This document shows, in pieces, positions 51,394 to 64,000 of a stretch of DNA of 64,000 bases (position 1 is the stretch's first letter; every line of letters starts with the position of its first letter). The notes under the pieces are model-generated. The model did not search any database. It saw only the letters and a list, made by a program, of their open reading frames with translations, and was not told the DNA's origin. The DNA lies in contig NOWV01000006.1 of assembly GCA_003344405.1 (NCBI GenBank), forward strand, positions 372,001-436,000. Direction: 5' to 3'. This DNA is from Trichoplax sp. H2 (Eukaryota > Placozoa > Uniplacotomia > Trichoplacea). The translations under genes and the position numbers were made by a program.

Positions 51394-54300
51394 TTAGACT
51401 TGATTATCACTGACTCCATTTAAGCTGTAATTATCATTTTCTTGCTCTTTGCTAACCAATCGAAAAGCTTCTAAAAATTCGTTGAAATCAATATGTCCAT
51501 CGTTATTGAAATCGATTGATTTAGCCAAGTTATGAATATCTTCTTTTGACATGAAAGATTTAACATGATCATCTAATAGTAAACAAGAATCTTGGAATTC
51601 TTCCATGGAAATCAATCCTTTAGTTTGCGAGTGAGGATATACAATAATAATGTAATTAATTCGAGCATAGCTATTTTGTTAGTGCTAACTATTGCATTAT
51701 TTCTTTTTAAGGAACTGCACTTATTATTATAGTACACACTTAAATTAACAGCTTTAAGAAATCGTTCCTCTAAGGTCTAAAATAATTAATCATATTTATA
51801 TAGCTAATAATAGTAAATTGAATCATTTATCTTTCTCTATCTAATTAAAGCTTATATGATACAGCGTAACAACTTCTCTAGCTAATAAATTAATAACGAA
51901 TTCGACTGTTATAATTACTATTATGCATTAGGAATTTATATGGCATGCCTTTGATTTAGAATTTCGCACATTTCGAGCATTACAAACCTGAATTATCTTT
52001 ATCGATTATTCTAAAGATTGTTTCTAAACTATTTTTATGCTTATAAAGAGTTTCGGTTACTGTTGGTCCTTTCTATAATCGATAAAAATTCGGTAGATAA
52101 TGTCCATTAGGTGACTGATATTGGCACAAAAAAATATCAATTTACCATCATGACCTTTTGCAGTTCTTAGCAAAATTATCACTAGTATATTATCAAGACC
52201 TTTACTCTTATTTATTAATAACTGAAATATGCAATTTACGATTTTTAATATTAGCAAAAAATTTATTTATACACAATCGGTCATACCGATTTAAGAGCTG
52301 ATTGTAGAGAAAACTTATCGAAACACGAATGATACTGGACCATTCCATCGGCAGTTATATTAACAATTTGGTGTTTTATTCGACGCCAGGGTAATTCTAA
52401 TTCTAGTACATTAACTAAACAGCGAATCCATTGATCTATGGTAATGCAACCTATATAATAGATAAACGTAATAATTAGTGTTGCTTAATTAGGCAAACTA
52501 GCAACGTTATGAAGTAAATTTTATCAATTTTTTATAGGTACATTTAAAATATTTATGTAGTGCAGTTGCTTTCAAAATCTTGCCATAAAGGGTAACTATT
52601 AATTATTAAAGGTCGCTATTGCCACAGAATTTTTTAAATTATTTAGGGAAGAAACGCGAAATAATAATAACTAATGTAAGCTAACCCGTTTCCTCTGTAT
52701 CTATGGCTTTAAATTCAGCCTCTAAAGCCATCCTATGAGAATGGAACTTGCTCTGTATTTCACGTAATGCCGATTCCTCAATAATCCCCATCCTAAAGTT
52801 ATTCAAGCAATCAATGAAAAATTGCATGTAAGGATAATATAACTGCTTAAAATCACAAACTTATATTCTCCAGTAACCTTAATACATTTCTATGCATTAA
52901 TACAATCAATAAACACCCAGTCCATTGCTAATCACTTTCAACTCACTTTTCACGCATGGATAAATTTTTATTTCCATAATTGGTATCGGACATGAATTGT
53001 AGACATTCGATCTCATGCTTGTCATTTAATTTTAAATATGCGCCTTTATTACTACCTGGGGAATAGTAATTGGAGGCCGAAAATACGGTCAATACCTACG
53101 TTGAAGAAGAAAAATCAAATTAAATAATCTTACTCGCAAATATAACAAGCCAAATGCTACTATATCTACTCGTATATTGTAAATGACGCAATACTTCCAT
53201 CAGATTTCTCTTTACATTATACATTAATAATATTTTACCTTATCATAATGCATATATTCCCATCCCTCGATCTTGCATTCATGTGAGCGAATAATTAGGT
53301 TAAAATTATGCTTACTGAGGAAATTACGAGTTACATCTGGTCCGAAATAACTGCCACCGCCGCGATATTCATTCGGTTTGCAACCATTAGCATTTTTAGG
53401 ATCACTCCAAAGAACGTCCAAGACCTATACCAATAATTAATTTAGAGAAAATCATTCATATTGTTGCATTTCCTAACACGATAAATATTTAAATGCTAGA
53501 CGTTAGCTTGTTTAGTTTGCATTTTTAATTACACTAAGATTAGATAACTTAGATTAAAGTACACGAATCATGCTCTAGTAATGATATAGTTTATATTACA
53601 TGCTAAGTTATTAGATTGAAAAATGCACCTGTCGCCACTCAGTAAGATCAATCTTTTCTTCACCATCTTCTTCATCTAGCAATGAGGGCCTCAATACAGA
53701 TATATACTAGAACAATAATTAAGATTGTAATGGATTATTGCGGAACTGCAGTGTGCCTTTATTGTAAGCGTAAATATCATTTTCTAAAACTAGTAAATTT
53801 ATGCCATACCTTATGTCTATCAATGACATTCAAGTAATGGACATCAGTTTGATCAGAAATTCCACCGTGAGTGACAAATATTTTATTGTCAATAATTGTG
53901 GCTAAGGGTAGCCAGCTAAAAACGTCTTCAAACATTTTCACTACTTTAGATGCATTTCGCTACAAAGTTGAAAGAAAAACATATAACAATGTATAAGAAA
54001 AATATCGAATTTTTCCATGATAACATTGATTTACATATTTATTAGCAATATTACGCACCTAAATATATACTAGTATCTAAGTTTAATATACTGTAATCAT
54101 TGCTATGCCAGCGGTAAATAACAAAATAGAAAGTTTTACATATTATTAATCACAATCAATGTAGCATTCATTTGGGTTAATTGCGAGGTGAAATTATGTA
54201 ATAGAATTATGTAATTATGCAACAGAATGCTTCTATTATTGGCAAAAGGATAATCTAAAAGAATCATCACTTTATTTTAAGTAATAAGCGCATCATTCTG

Positions 54301-57300
54301 CTATTGTATAATTTCTTTTAAAAACCATATACTGTAACTATATGATAAAAATATAATAAAATATTGTGATAATGTGAACTATTGCAAACATGATTAATTT
54401 AATATTTTCATCACATACTTTATATTTACTAATGACTTCTTTCAGGAATCCATACCTACATGATTAAGATAGCACGGAAGTTCGGGATTATCACAGATAG
54501 AAATATTATTGAGTTTTAAGTGTATCCTGAATCAAAGATCTGAAAAGAAGAGTATAATAATTTTGCAAGCTTACCTGATATTCATGATATGGTCTTCATG
54601 ATTTCCTCGATTAATATAAGTTTCGTTAGGATATAGTAGGAAAAAGCATAATAGTAAAATAGCGATCTCGACTGATTTTTCTCCACGATCGACAAAATCT
54701 CCGTTAAATATATAAGGGTTATCATACGATGGCAAACCATTCTAAAAGTAATTTAAAAACTTTACGTTAATACTTGCAATTACAATTTGAATTATTTTCC
54801 ATATTTACAAATTGAGTTTTTTTATTTTTCTAAAATTTGTGAAACGTCGGTTAACCTTATAGAATATGAGTAAAAGGTCATCAATTTTTCCGTGGAGATC
54901 TCCTAAAAAGGCAGAAAATTGTTTTATAAACATTAAAACTGAAGAAATAAAGTATCTATAAAGAGTATAAGCACAATCTATCAATATTCTCAAGTCTATA
55001 AATTTTATTTCTAAAGAATATTCAGTACATTGTTCAAAATTTTTAATAGTCTATATTGAATTACCGCATATCGTAATCCTCTTAGCAGATACTGTTGAAG
55101 CCTGGGATACATTTGGCATTAGTTTTAATGTTCGCCTTGCTTCATGGAGTATCTCTAAAAGATACTTTGCATGCAGGATCTTGACGATAAAGAACAAGCA
55201 GTAATGATTTAAAATTAAAATGCTCCATTATTAAGAATCACGAATTCAAGAATATTAGCTGCATCCTTTAGTCAACACTAATTATTTTATCAATACTAAG
55301 AAATCATCTAGTATATATAGATGTTGATAAGCCTTTGATATATTACTCATTAATCATGTTAGAACTACAAGAAATATCATAGAACGATATAATAAGTAAT
55401 TATATTAATTATAGATCGACAAAACTAATTTCTAGTAGTGGCTCAGCTTCTAAAGTCAGTAGTGAATTTAGTGACAGAAATACTCTAAAACTGTAGTTAG
55501 AGTCTACAGCTGAGTTAGTACTTAGATTTGAGGGAAATGTCTGTATTTTTTCAATCGCATTTGATTTTATCTTACAGCACTATATATTGCTTTTATAATT
55601 ATCATGTATTATAGTAGCAAAATCGAATATTAAAACACTTATCAGATAATATTTATTAATCCTTGAATTGTAAAGCTGACGGAATATAGAAATTTAAATA
55701 GATTCTTTCGTAAAAAATTGCCTACCTTGTCTTGAGAAAATGCCTCAATCAATTCTTTGACTTGATCTAAGGTTATAGGCATATTAATATGCGGTCCTTG
55801 ATATGCCTTATTAATGATAACTGAATCTGGATCAGTAGCTTGCACTAATTGAGCTTCTTCTTCCAGATATGAATTAGCTAGGAAAATGTGATTTAAAAAG
55901 GCCAAATTTTATTATAATAATATAAAATTAGCTATACTAAACTCAATGATCTGCTTTGTAAATAGCGAATACACACGCAGTAGTAATATCATTGTTTCAT
56001 ATCCATTACTTTCTTCGATTTAAATAGATCTTGAGTCATGATACCGTGACTCTCTACTTACAAATAGGAGCAAGAACATTTGCAATGGACGAGGACCTTC
56101 TACCGTTGGTTATGTTAGCATCTTTAAATGTCATATAAAAGAAAATTAGTACTGTTTTCACAAAATATTTTTTAGCTTTTTAGTTACTATGGTGGAAATA
56201 TAATCACACAAATTTAATTGTTTTAGAATAATTATAGTATCGTTGATACTAGTTCACAGAATTAGCTCTGAGAGTAAATTTTTGTTATACTATCACAGGT
56301 GCTAAATAATGTGTTGTTTAGACCTTGAAAGATCCATTGCAAACAATAATTTACGATGGGCGACCGATAAGTACAAAGTAGGATACTTACTACTAATCTT
56401 AACCTGGTCAATCATACCATTGAAGAAATTGTAAAGCTATAACATAAAGTAAATATTAAACCAGCATTAATTTGCTATAATAAGAGATATAATTCATTAA
56501 AATAATCAAAATAGGAATTGAAGAAATGAATGACACGGATTGCCGTAATGTACTCTGAATGGAAACAAGCAACAACGATAAAATGTCATCCCAAATATTA
56601 AATGAGATTGCAGATTTAATTATAAAAGCTAGGACCAAACAATGATGCATATGTATAGCCGCTTGTGTCAATGACTAATTTTTTATGTAAAATATTAAAA
56701 AAGGTCTGGTAAATTGCATCTATTTCTAGCACTAATTGTAATCAAGGTCAGTATAGAAACGTAAACTTACAAATAATATTAAAAACATTGTATGAACCCT
56801 TAGATTATTGATGCCGTGAGCATTACTGTATAAATTATAGCACTCTACTTAAAATACAGTAAATTTCTTTAATATTAACTTTTCAATTACTTATTCAAAA
56901 TAAAATTGCAATAAATTTGAAATAAAAACCCGTGAAATCTGAAAATATAATATTTGCCTCCGCATGATTCAATAACTCATGAGGACCACTTAAAATTACA
57001 GGCCATAAACTACTTGAGTCGAAATTATAGATTAGGCTAATACTACAATTTTCTCTTAAAATTTAAGTATCACTTCTGCCTACAGCAATTTACTTAATGT
57101 TAACCCGATCAGGTTGCTTCTGCTTCTTAAATTTTCTCAACAAGTTTGAAAAATAATGAAATACGTTCATTTCATCGATGTCTTTCCAATAATTGGCAGT
57201 ATTTTTACAGTATCTGAGATATACCGTAGGTACCGTATAGCAAATAAACTGGATTTGCGAGAAATTCACCATGCTCATAACGAAATGACGAATTTTACTA

Positions 57301-60300
57301 CATATTCTGTCTTTATCTGTTTAATTTAAATTCAGAAAAATTAAAAGTTAAAAAAATCACCTAACGATAGTACCTTATCCAATGACTTAAAAATGTAAAT
57401 GTTTGCCTAATTTTATGCTCTGTGGCACAGAAAATCTCAAATTTAATATAGATAACATAATATTTCTACTAACAATTTTGTTATTACAGCGACTGCTTTT
57501 CAGACCAATAAACGTATGAACAACGGTAATTAAAACTGATTATGTATTATTGATATTATGATCATAAAGAAATAGGAGATAAATTAATAAAAGAAGTTCA
57601 ATATGACAGTATTAATATGGATTAGGTTAAAGGCTTACAGACAGATATAAGGAAGAAAAATCAAATAAATTGAAGATATACTTTTAGCTGATCTTGTTCT
57701 CCAGCAAATTCAATTTGTTGAAATATAGACCAGGTGCATCTTTTCCTTGCTTCTAGCCTAGCTTTATAACGACGGAACCAATTTTGAATAAGAATTGCTG
57801 ATTTAACGGTTATACTTGTGTCTTTACACACCCAATTGTTGTTATCTAAAGAAATAAAATGAAAAATTAATTATATCGCTTTTAGCTTGTCCTCGATTTT
57901 TTTAATTCTGTATACTAATGCAAAAGCTAATTCTCAATTCTAATCGTTAAATCATATAATTTGATTAACCGATATTGAAAAAGAAAATTCGATTTTTTAA
58001 AATCGATTAACGCCAAAACTGAATTAATTCGTTACAATAAGCAAATTAATTATCAGATCGTAATTAGCGTCATATTCTATTTATATACAATTAGCTACCC
58101 TGAAGAAAATATTGTCCATTTTCATTTAATGATTATTTATAAAGTATACAGTTAATGGTCCAGAAATTGGTATAGCTAGCCTCCCCTTTCCTATCTATTT
58201 CTATAACAATTAAATTCTTAATATAACACCGTAAGTACATACTATACGTACAAGTAATTACTGATATGGCACGACTATCAACAAGATAGCTAAAAATAAC
58301 ATTAACTAATGCTGTCTGACGTAAATTATTCAATATATTATTATATAAAATTATTTTACTGATATGGTACTGCAAATTACCATTATCAAATCATTCATCA
58401 AAATATCCCGATAACTAATTTTATCGACAGCTGTTATTAAGAATAGGATCATAAGTATAGAATAAGTGCTCAGGCTTCCGGCTTATTCACCTATTCCAAC
58501 ATGTAAATTTGATATTATTTACAATTATCAATGTGTCATATTAAGGAGTATTACTATGGGCTACAATTGCTTGTGCAGTACGTAAAATATGCGTCTGTAT
58601 AATACGATAATTTTGGTGACAACATAGTCCTTATTTACCATTATCATTTTAATAGTGGATCATTAATAATCGATGTTATTAAATATGAGTATTGAAGAGT
58701 GTCAAATATTTCATGTCATTAAGTAATTATGTTGTCCATCAATAAATAAAATTAAGGAATAGCGCCATAAAGTACACAATGCGTGTACTTTTTGAACTAT
58801 ATAAATGTGCATAGTACTCTAATACGATTTACGAGTTTATAATTTTATCGGTACTAATACTATTAAAGATTAGGTTTAGGGTCAAAATTAGTGGCCATTA
58901 TAGTAGGCTATAAGTACTATATGGCGTAGCATGTAGCATTTGTTTATCGTCATCAGTTTTTTATAATTTGTTGATAATTTATTCGTAAATAATCGGTAAT
59001 GTATAATAGAAATTGCATCATACATATCATTTGCTAAGAACAATCAGGATGCAGTGAATGCTATAAATTATTCTGCTTATGTATACATACTTACGAGCGT
59101 ATTTCACGTAAGCTTATGTGTATACAACATCATACTATTGATGATTTATCGATAGTTGATCGAAAGTATACTCTTGATCCTATAATATATTATTTATATA
59201 TATATATATATTTATAGCATGCTAGCCAATAATCCTTTCATTCTTTTAGTAGCCAGGCGAATCTTATTTACCGTCGTCAATTTATCCATAGTCGATTGAT
59301 AGCATCCTTATTAAAGATCAGAAATTGTCAAGACTACGTTACTTTACACCTCGTCACATTATTCATAGCTAGTTAATATTTAGGGATAGTTTCATAAAGT
59401 GTAAAGAAGTGTGTAGTATATGATACAGTACATAATGTATCAACAACATAATGCACATATAGATCTTATAATTGAAAAATGTTGAATATGGAGGACCATA
59501 AAAATGATCTAGGTTTGATTTCTATGCGTTATTAAATAAGCGGAAAAAAATTTAAGATTATACTCTGTGACATGTACCTATACGGCCTTGTACTCGTATA
59601 TGAATACAAAATTTATTTAGTCGCCTGCTGGATTGTTTCCCAAGATTATCATTCATAAATCATTGACGGTAATAATTAATATTAAGAAGCACTGTCGGAC
59701 ATCATAAATTGGTATAATGAACACTTTCGGTGCCATAACAGATTTTACCTTTCATTAAAATTTTATGCTTTATCGATCAGCGATGTGAAGAATTACGCTA
59801 TTCATAATTGGTATCAAATTGAGTATATGCATAAAGACAAGATATATCTTCCATTTCAGCTATCTAAATTAGTTTTAACTATTGCGGTATGTTTTTATTA
59901 CATTTAAATTACTCTCATCTTTTATGACCTTCATAAAACATACACAAAAAAATTGATAGAAGTGACATATTCTTATTGCCTCTGCCTTTAGCGATGTTTA
60001 ATCGAATTTTTCTTGGCATATAAAAAAACTCTAAAACAAACGTTATTGTTTAAGATACTACGTTTTAGGCTTTGAGTAGTTGTCAATTGTAAATGTACTT
60101 AGTAAATGTTTAGAAGAGCAATTGTCAGCAATATATTTCCTGTTAATAAAGGAATGCTTACAGTGCTTATGAGTTCAATAGTATACGTATTGTTATCGTA
60201 CGAGAACATTATTGATAGTTCTACCTGCTGCATTATTTTATCTTCGCTTAACTGCAAGTATAATCAAGAAATATGTTGACAATTTGTATTTTACCGCTAT

Positions 60301-62239
60301 AGGAAAGAAAGAATGTCCTATTTTTACTAGGTATATCAATTCATCAGTCGTCATTTTCAGTAGCTAAAACGTTTTAGCTTCATTTCTCTTAGGTCTAAAT
60401 TAATAATGGAAAGGACAAATGGCTTCTTCAGGATTGAATAATACAAAGAATATAACGGCAACTCTTATTCGTATGATATGAATAGAAGCTGAATACGTTA
60501 TTGGAATAAAACCTGGTCAATTGCAAAGGTATCCATATCGTAAATACCAGGGATATACGCGAATAAAATCATGTAGCCTACTGCAGGGAAATTACGGCTT
60601 GGCATTAGCTAACTAAGTAGATGATTCTAGCTTTAGGTATGCCGTAGAAATTTATTTGATACTAGCTGAAAAATGCTTTGATATCACTAAAGAGCCATTT
60701 ATTTAACCTTTGTTAGCTTAAAATCTAACTAAAAATCGATCTCTTCATCTAAAATCTGCAGACTATGCTTCATATCAATAACTGTATAGTAATAATAGCA
60801 AAAGAAATGCTTTGCTACTCTTTTAATTGTAATATTAATGGTAAAATCAACTATATTATTGTTATTTGATAGCTCTATTCTTTTTTCTCTCCATTTTAAT
60901 TATAAGGAAGACTAAAGTAACCAAGGTGTATGAAAGTTACTAATAGTAACATCGATATATATTATTCTTTGCCTTCATAACAGTCTGTACAGTAAAATTT
61001 CAAAAACCAAATATTATTTTTTGACGGGGTTAATAAAACAGATGATATTGTTGGCCAGTGGAAAAAAACTTCTGACTGATTTGACTAGCATTTATAAATG
61101 CTTCTATGCTGTAAAATTGAGCGTTAAACACTCGAGTTTACGTAAAACCTATGAGTAAAGCTAGCAAGAAGCGATTAAGTTGCGTTGATCAGCCTAAGTT
61201 GTAATGGATGAGTGAAAATTGACTGAAATTGACAATAACTTTAGCATAGCAACAAAGGCCATAAAATGTTTAAAATCTTATAAATAGAGATTAAATTCCA
61301 CAAATCAACCAGCGCGGTGATGAATAAATGATCTAATAAGAAGAAATTAATTTTAATTTATAAACTCTTCCTAAAGAAGCAGGATAAGCAGTCGAGTGGA
61401 AGAGATTCATTTACCGTCTTGTATATCCACGCTAATACTACAACGGATATGTCAAGGAATAGATTGAAAGCAGAATATTATAGTTATAAGTTCACGGTAT
61501 AGCGAATGAGTAAGAAGGGAGTTTAGCTAGATATTCCAACTCTAGCTTTAACCAGATGTATAAATTCAATTATAAGAAAAGAAATTTTTTTAATTGAACT
61601 CGTAACTCACTAATTAGTAAGCTAATTACAAGAAATTGAACTCTATCTCTTGCTTAAGCAAATACATGACTTAGAATATTTCCTACTTATTGGACATATT
61701 AGAGATGATCTACCTAGTCCATCAAAATAAACTACATGCAGTTTTAAGATTGCAATGCTTATTCAATTTTTCAATTTTGACTCTAAGTTATTATACTATA
61801 GTTCTGAAAGCACGAGAAAATTTGAGTTCATTAGCTCCTATCAAAAGGAAAATTATAATTTGATTTGACATTCTAATACTTGTAGTCTTGTCCATTTTCC
61901 CAATGATATTATGTTACATAATCAGGACGGCATTTTATGACGTTAAGGCAGTGTTAGTTTCACAAGAAAAATGCAAGTAAATATTTTAGCTTAGAGCAGT
62001 TCTACAGTGGAATTGATCTGGTAAAGTAAGAATAAATGAAAGATATTACAGAAGAAAGAAAATAACAAGCTAGGAACAGATTAAATTTTTCAGCTATACG
62101 TGCAAAAGTAGAATGATATTACGAAGAGAGAATTATTGGCGATAGACTTACTAAATACGACATTTTCATTGCCTTTGGATGGTACTTTAACATCGGCTTT
62201 GCGATTTACCGTGTTAGGATGAGATGGTCCACAACCCAT
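51394..62239 (-). CDS. PPEF: PPEF (RdgC-type) Ser/Thr protein phosphatase with EF hands
   Basis: Ca2+/calmodulin-regulated PPP-family phosphatase; Drosophila RdgC dephosphorylates rhodopsin. Sixteen exons, all in phase, 652 residues (human PPEF1 653): 62239-62152, 57845-57682, 56436-56391, 55877-55726, 55179-55065, 54902-54856, 54741-54575, 54455-54419, 53959-53810, 53706-53629, 53424-53239, 53095-52947, 52792-52686, 52450-52287, 52072-51988, 51617-51394. MGCG at the N-terminus suggests myristoylation and palmitoylation. The IQ motif is at about 45-65 ([13 protein letters not shown]). Catalytic metal motifs are intact: GDLHG 189-193, GDFVDRG 218-224, RGNHE 249-253, HGG 303-305, RSHE 394-397. 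C-terminal EF hands: a degenerate one at about 491, and canonical loops 574-585 and 614-625. Exon 1 sits 4.3 kb upstream; exon 8 is only 37 nt. The exon 3/4 junction is phase-compatible, but that linker is poorly conserved. Confidence 0.95.
57846..62151 (-). other. PPEF intron 1 (4.3 kb), no gene seen
   Basis: Lies between the exon carrying the start codon and the IQ-motif exon: donor GTAAGT at 62151-62146 and acceptor TTTAG at 57846-57850, phase 1. It is by far the longest intron of this gene. No nested gene was recognised; the 80-codon minus-strand frame at 58133-58375 is unconvincing. An AT dinucleotide run lies near 59195-59212. Confidence 0.7.
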
Positions 62240-62933
62240 TATACAAGTTAAATTGATATCAAATTAAGAGCAAGAAAAAATGATTGTAAATAGGAGGAAA
62301 GCTGGAAAGAATTTAATCAGCAAATAAATATTGCTGCCAACTAGAATAACTCGATATTTATACGTTGTGACGAATATTAAGGAATAAAGTTCTTTTTCTT
62401 GCTCCAAATTACTTTACCACCATTTACAAATTACAAACGATGCCTTTCTTTAGACTTGATCATTCCTGGTCAAAAATACTTATAGGACTGTATTGAAATG
62501 GTTATCTACCATATCATTTCATAAATACCGTTTAGATAGATTTTGAGATAATTTTATTTTCTAGTTTAGTAATTTCTTTATGGCCTTGAGCTAGGTTAAA
62601 ATCTCTCTTACTTAATATGGATAACGTCGATCATGTACGTGTAGAAACGAGTAACTCAATTTTTTTAGAGTTCAACCAAGTAAAATCGTTGATAGACCAA
62701 TTTCTTTTATAGTCTAAGTGAACCTTTTAAAAATTGTGTTATAATTCCAGGATACGATAGCCTGTAGGTTAAAATAAATAATCATTCAAATCAGAACTAT
62801 AATTGATCTTTACCATTTGAGTCATTATGGTGAAAAAATTAAACCGTCTACCACCGAAATAGAATAATTGTGCATTGAAAGGAAAGTATCCAAATGCATC
62901 CAATGATAGTTTAAAGAATAATTAGAACTTTGA
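62240..62933. promoter_or_regulatory. Upstream region of PPEF
   Basis: Immediately 5' of the PPEF start on the minus strand, so it should contain the 5' UTR and proximal promoter. No motif can be singled out in this AT-rich stretch. Its role is inferred from position only. Confidence 0.35.
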
Positions 62934-63210
62934 TGGGTAAGACAAGAGTTTATAATATACTACAAGATCTTATTTTAAGTTAAGAAATAAAGTATGGCTA
63001 GTAAGTTACTATAAAAATTAAGCATGGAGATTTAGACGGGTAAATGTTTATAATGTACTTCAGAATTCTATTTTAAGCATGTAGTTAAGAAATAAAGTAT
63101 GGCGATTTAGCTATTAAGAAAATTTAAAATTAATATTTTGACAGGTAAGAGTTGATGATGTACTATGGGATCCAACTTTGAGTTTGCAGTCAAGAAATAA
63201 AGTATGGCTA
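62934..63210. repeat. Three diverged tandem units, about 105 bp
   Basis: The block AAGAAATAAAGTATGGC recurs near 62983, 63088 and 63193. Each copy is preceded about 45 bp earlier by a GGTAAnn..GTTTATAATnTACT-like sequence. Copies are moderately diverged. Confidence 0.7.
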
Positions 63211-63659
63211 GTAAATTGTTTCAAAATGATTGTTGTAAATTTTAAGAATATAAATTAACACTCAATAATATTTCATTATCTATGTGCACTTTGCATGTTA
63301 GCCTGTATCAACTCTTAGACAAATTTGGTAAGTAGCGACAATAAAGTAAATCAAGCAATTTCCATCATGAAATGTTTAATTTATTATAATTACTTGAGAT
63401 ATTGATTGTCATATTTTTATATTAATCGTGGCTCATGAAGAAATGAACACCACCCTTATGGCGATTCTGATAGCGATTTAAGGATATGACTAGGACATCC
63501 TTGACAACTTACTTTGATGTTATTTAAATTGCATCATTTTAACAAAATTGCGACGTTGAACTTTCAAAGGAGGGAAATAACGGAGATCAAATATTGGTGT
63601 TTGAAAGATTTACTTGCTACAGGAAAATTGAGCGGAAGATCGAAAGCATCTTACAGTTG

Positions 63660-63972
63660 GATTAGAGAACGGAAAATTATGCAGAAGACATAACACTCTA
63701 GTATGATAGATTAAGTAAGAGGACGGAAAGTGATATAGAAGATAATGCATGCTATAACATGAAAGATTAGGTTGGAGAATAAAAAATAATATGGAAGAAA
63801 TAAGGCATTCAACTGCATGGAAGATTGGAATGGAGGATGGAAAATGACGTAGAAGAAATAGTACAATCAATAACATGAAATATTGAACTTGATGACGGAA
63901 CACAATGCGGAAGAAATAACGCTTTCTACAGCATAAAAGATGAAATTGGAAGACAGAAAATGACGTCGAAGA
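63660..63972. repeat. Minisatellite, about 57-bp units, at the right edge
   Basis: Six or so units carry GACGGAAAATGACGTAGAAG-like cores at about 63669, 63721, 63778, 63837, 63895 and 63954. Each core is followed about 20 bp later by CATGAAAGATT-like sequence. Spacing is 52-60 bp. Because the period is close to a multiple of three, the minus strand stays open for 121 codons; I read this as a repeat artefact rather than a gene. The array probably continues beyond the window. Confidence 0.8.
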
Positions 63973-64000
63973 CAAAATACATTTTACAGTATGAAAACTT

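Noticed and set aside
56064-56105. Candidate extra PPEF exon between exons 3 and 4, with a GTAAGT donor
   Set aside because: Its phase does not fit between the flanking exons. The direct exon 3 to exon 4 join is in phase and gives a protein of the expected length.

Overview
The window is AT-rich (roughly one third G+C by eye) eukaryotic nuclear DNA with spliced GT-AG genes, short introns and a POU-homeobox gene, so it is from an animal. POU genes are metazoan-specific, and compact gene structures in AT-rich sequence fit an early-branching animal; a placozoan (Trichoplax/Hoilungia type) is my best guess. That is an inference, not proof. I could reconstruct six protein-coding genes exon by exon, with codon phases that close at nearly every junction.

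Layout. Positions 1-29.9 kb are gene-poor. The only gene I recognise is a POU class IV (Brn-3/POU4-like) transcription factor, two coding exons at 6.47 and 11.34-12.10 kb on +. About 16 kb of apparently non-coding sequence follows, including a 20-N assembly gap whose flanks are an unmerged near-identical duplicate. From 29.9 kb the window becomes gene-dense with alternating strands: OBI1/RNF219-like RING E3 ligase (-, 29.93-31.77), NUDT6 (+, 33.26-35.93), ALG11 mannosyltransferase (-, 37.18-38.62), PAN3 deadenylase subunit (+, 40.52-48.10) and PPEF, a calcium-regulated protein phosphatase with EF hands (-, 51.39-62.24, 16 exons).

OBI1/NUDT6 and ALG11/PAN3 are divergent pairs, and NUDT6/ALG11 and PAN3/PPEF are convergent. 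The intervals between the divergent pairs (1.5 and 1.9 kb) hold duplicated sequence and many short palindromes built on CTGTAC/GTACAG. The OBI1 start codon lies inside the first copy of a three-copy tandem repeat that also forms its upstream region. PAN3 intron 1 carries two further tandem arrays, and minisatellite-like arrays occur upstream of PPEF at the right edge.

The genes do not form an operon or pathway. They are housekeeping and signalling genes: replication-origin ubiquitination, Nudix hydrolysis, ER N-glycan assembly, mRNA deadenylation and Ca2+-dependent dephosphorylation, next to a developmental transcription factor. I found no CRISPR array, prophage, transposase or reverse transcriptase, and recognised no tRNA or rRNA. 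I found no clear-cut novel system. The most unusual features are the repeat-embedded OBI1 start and the palindrome-rich divergent promoters.
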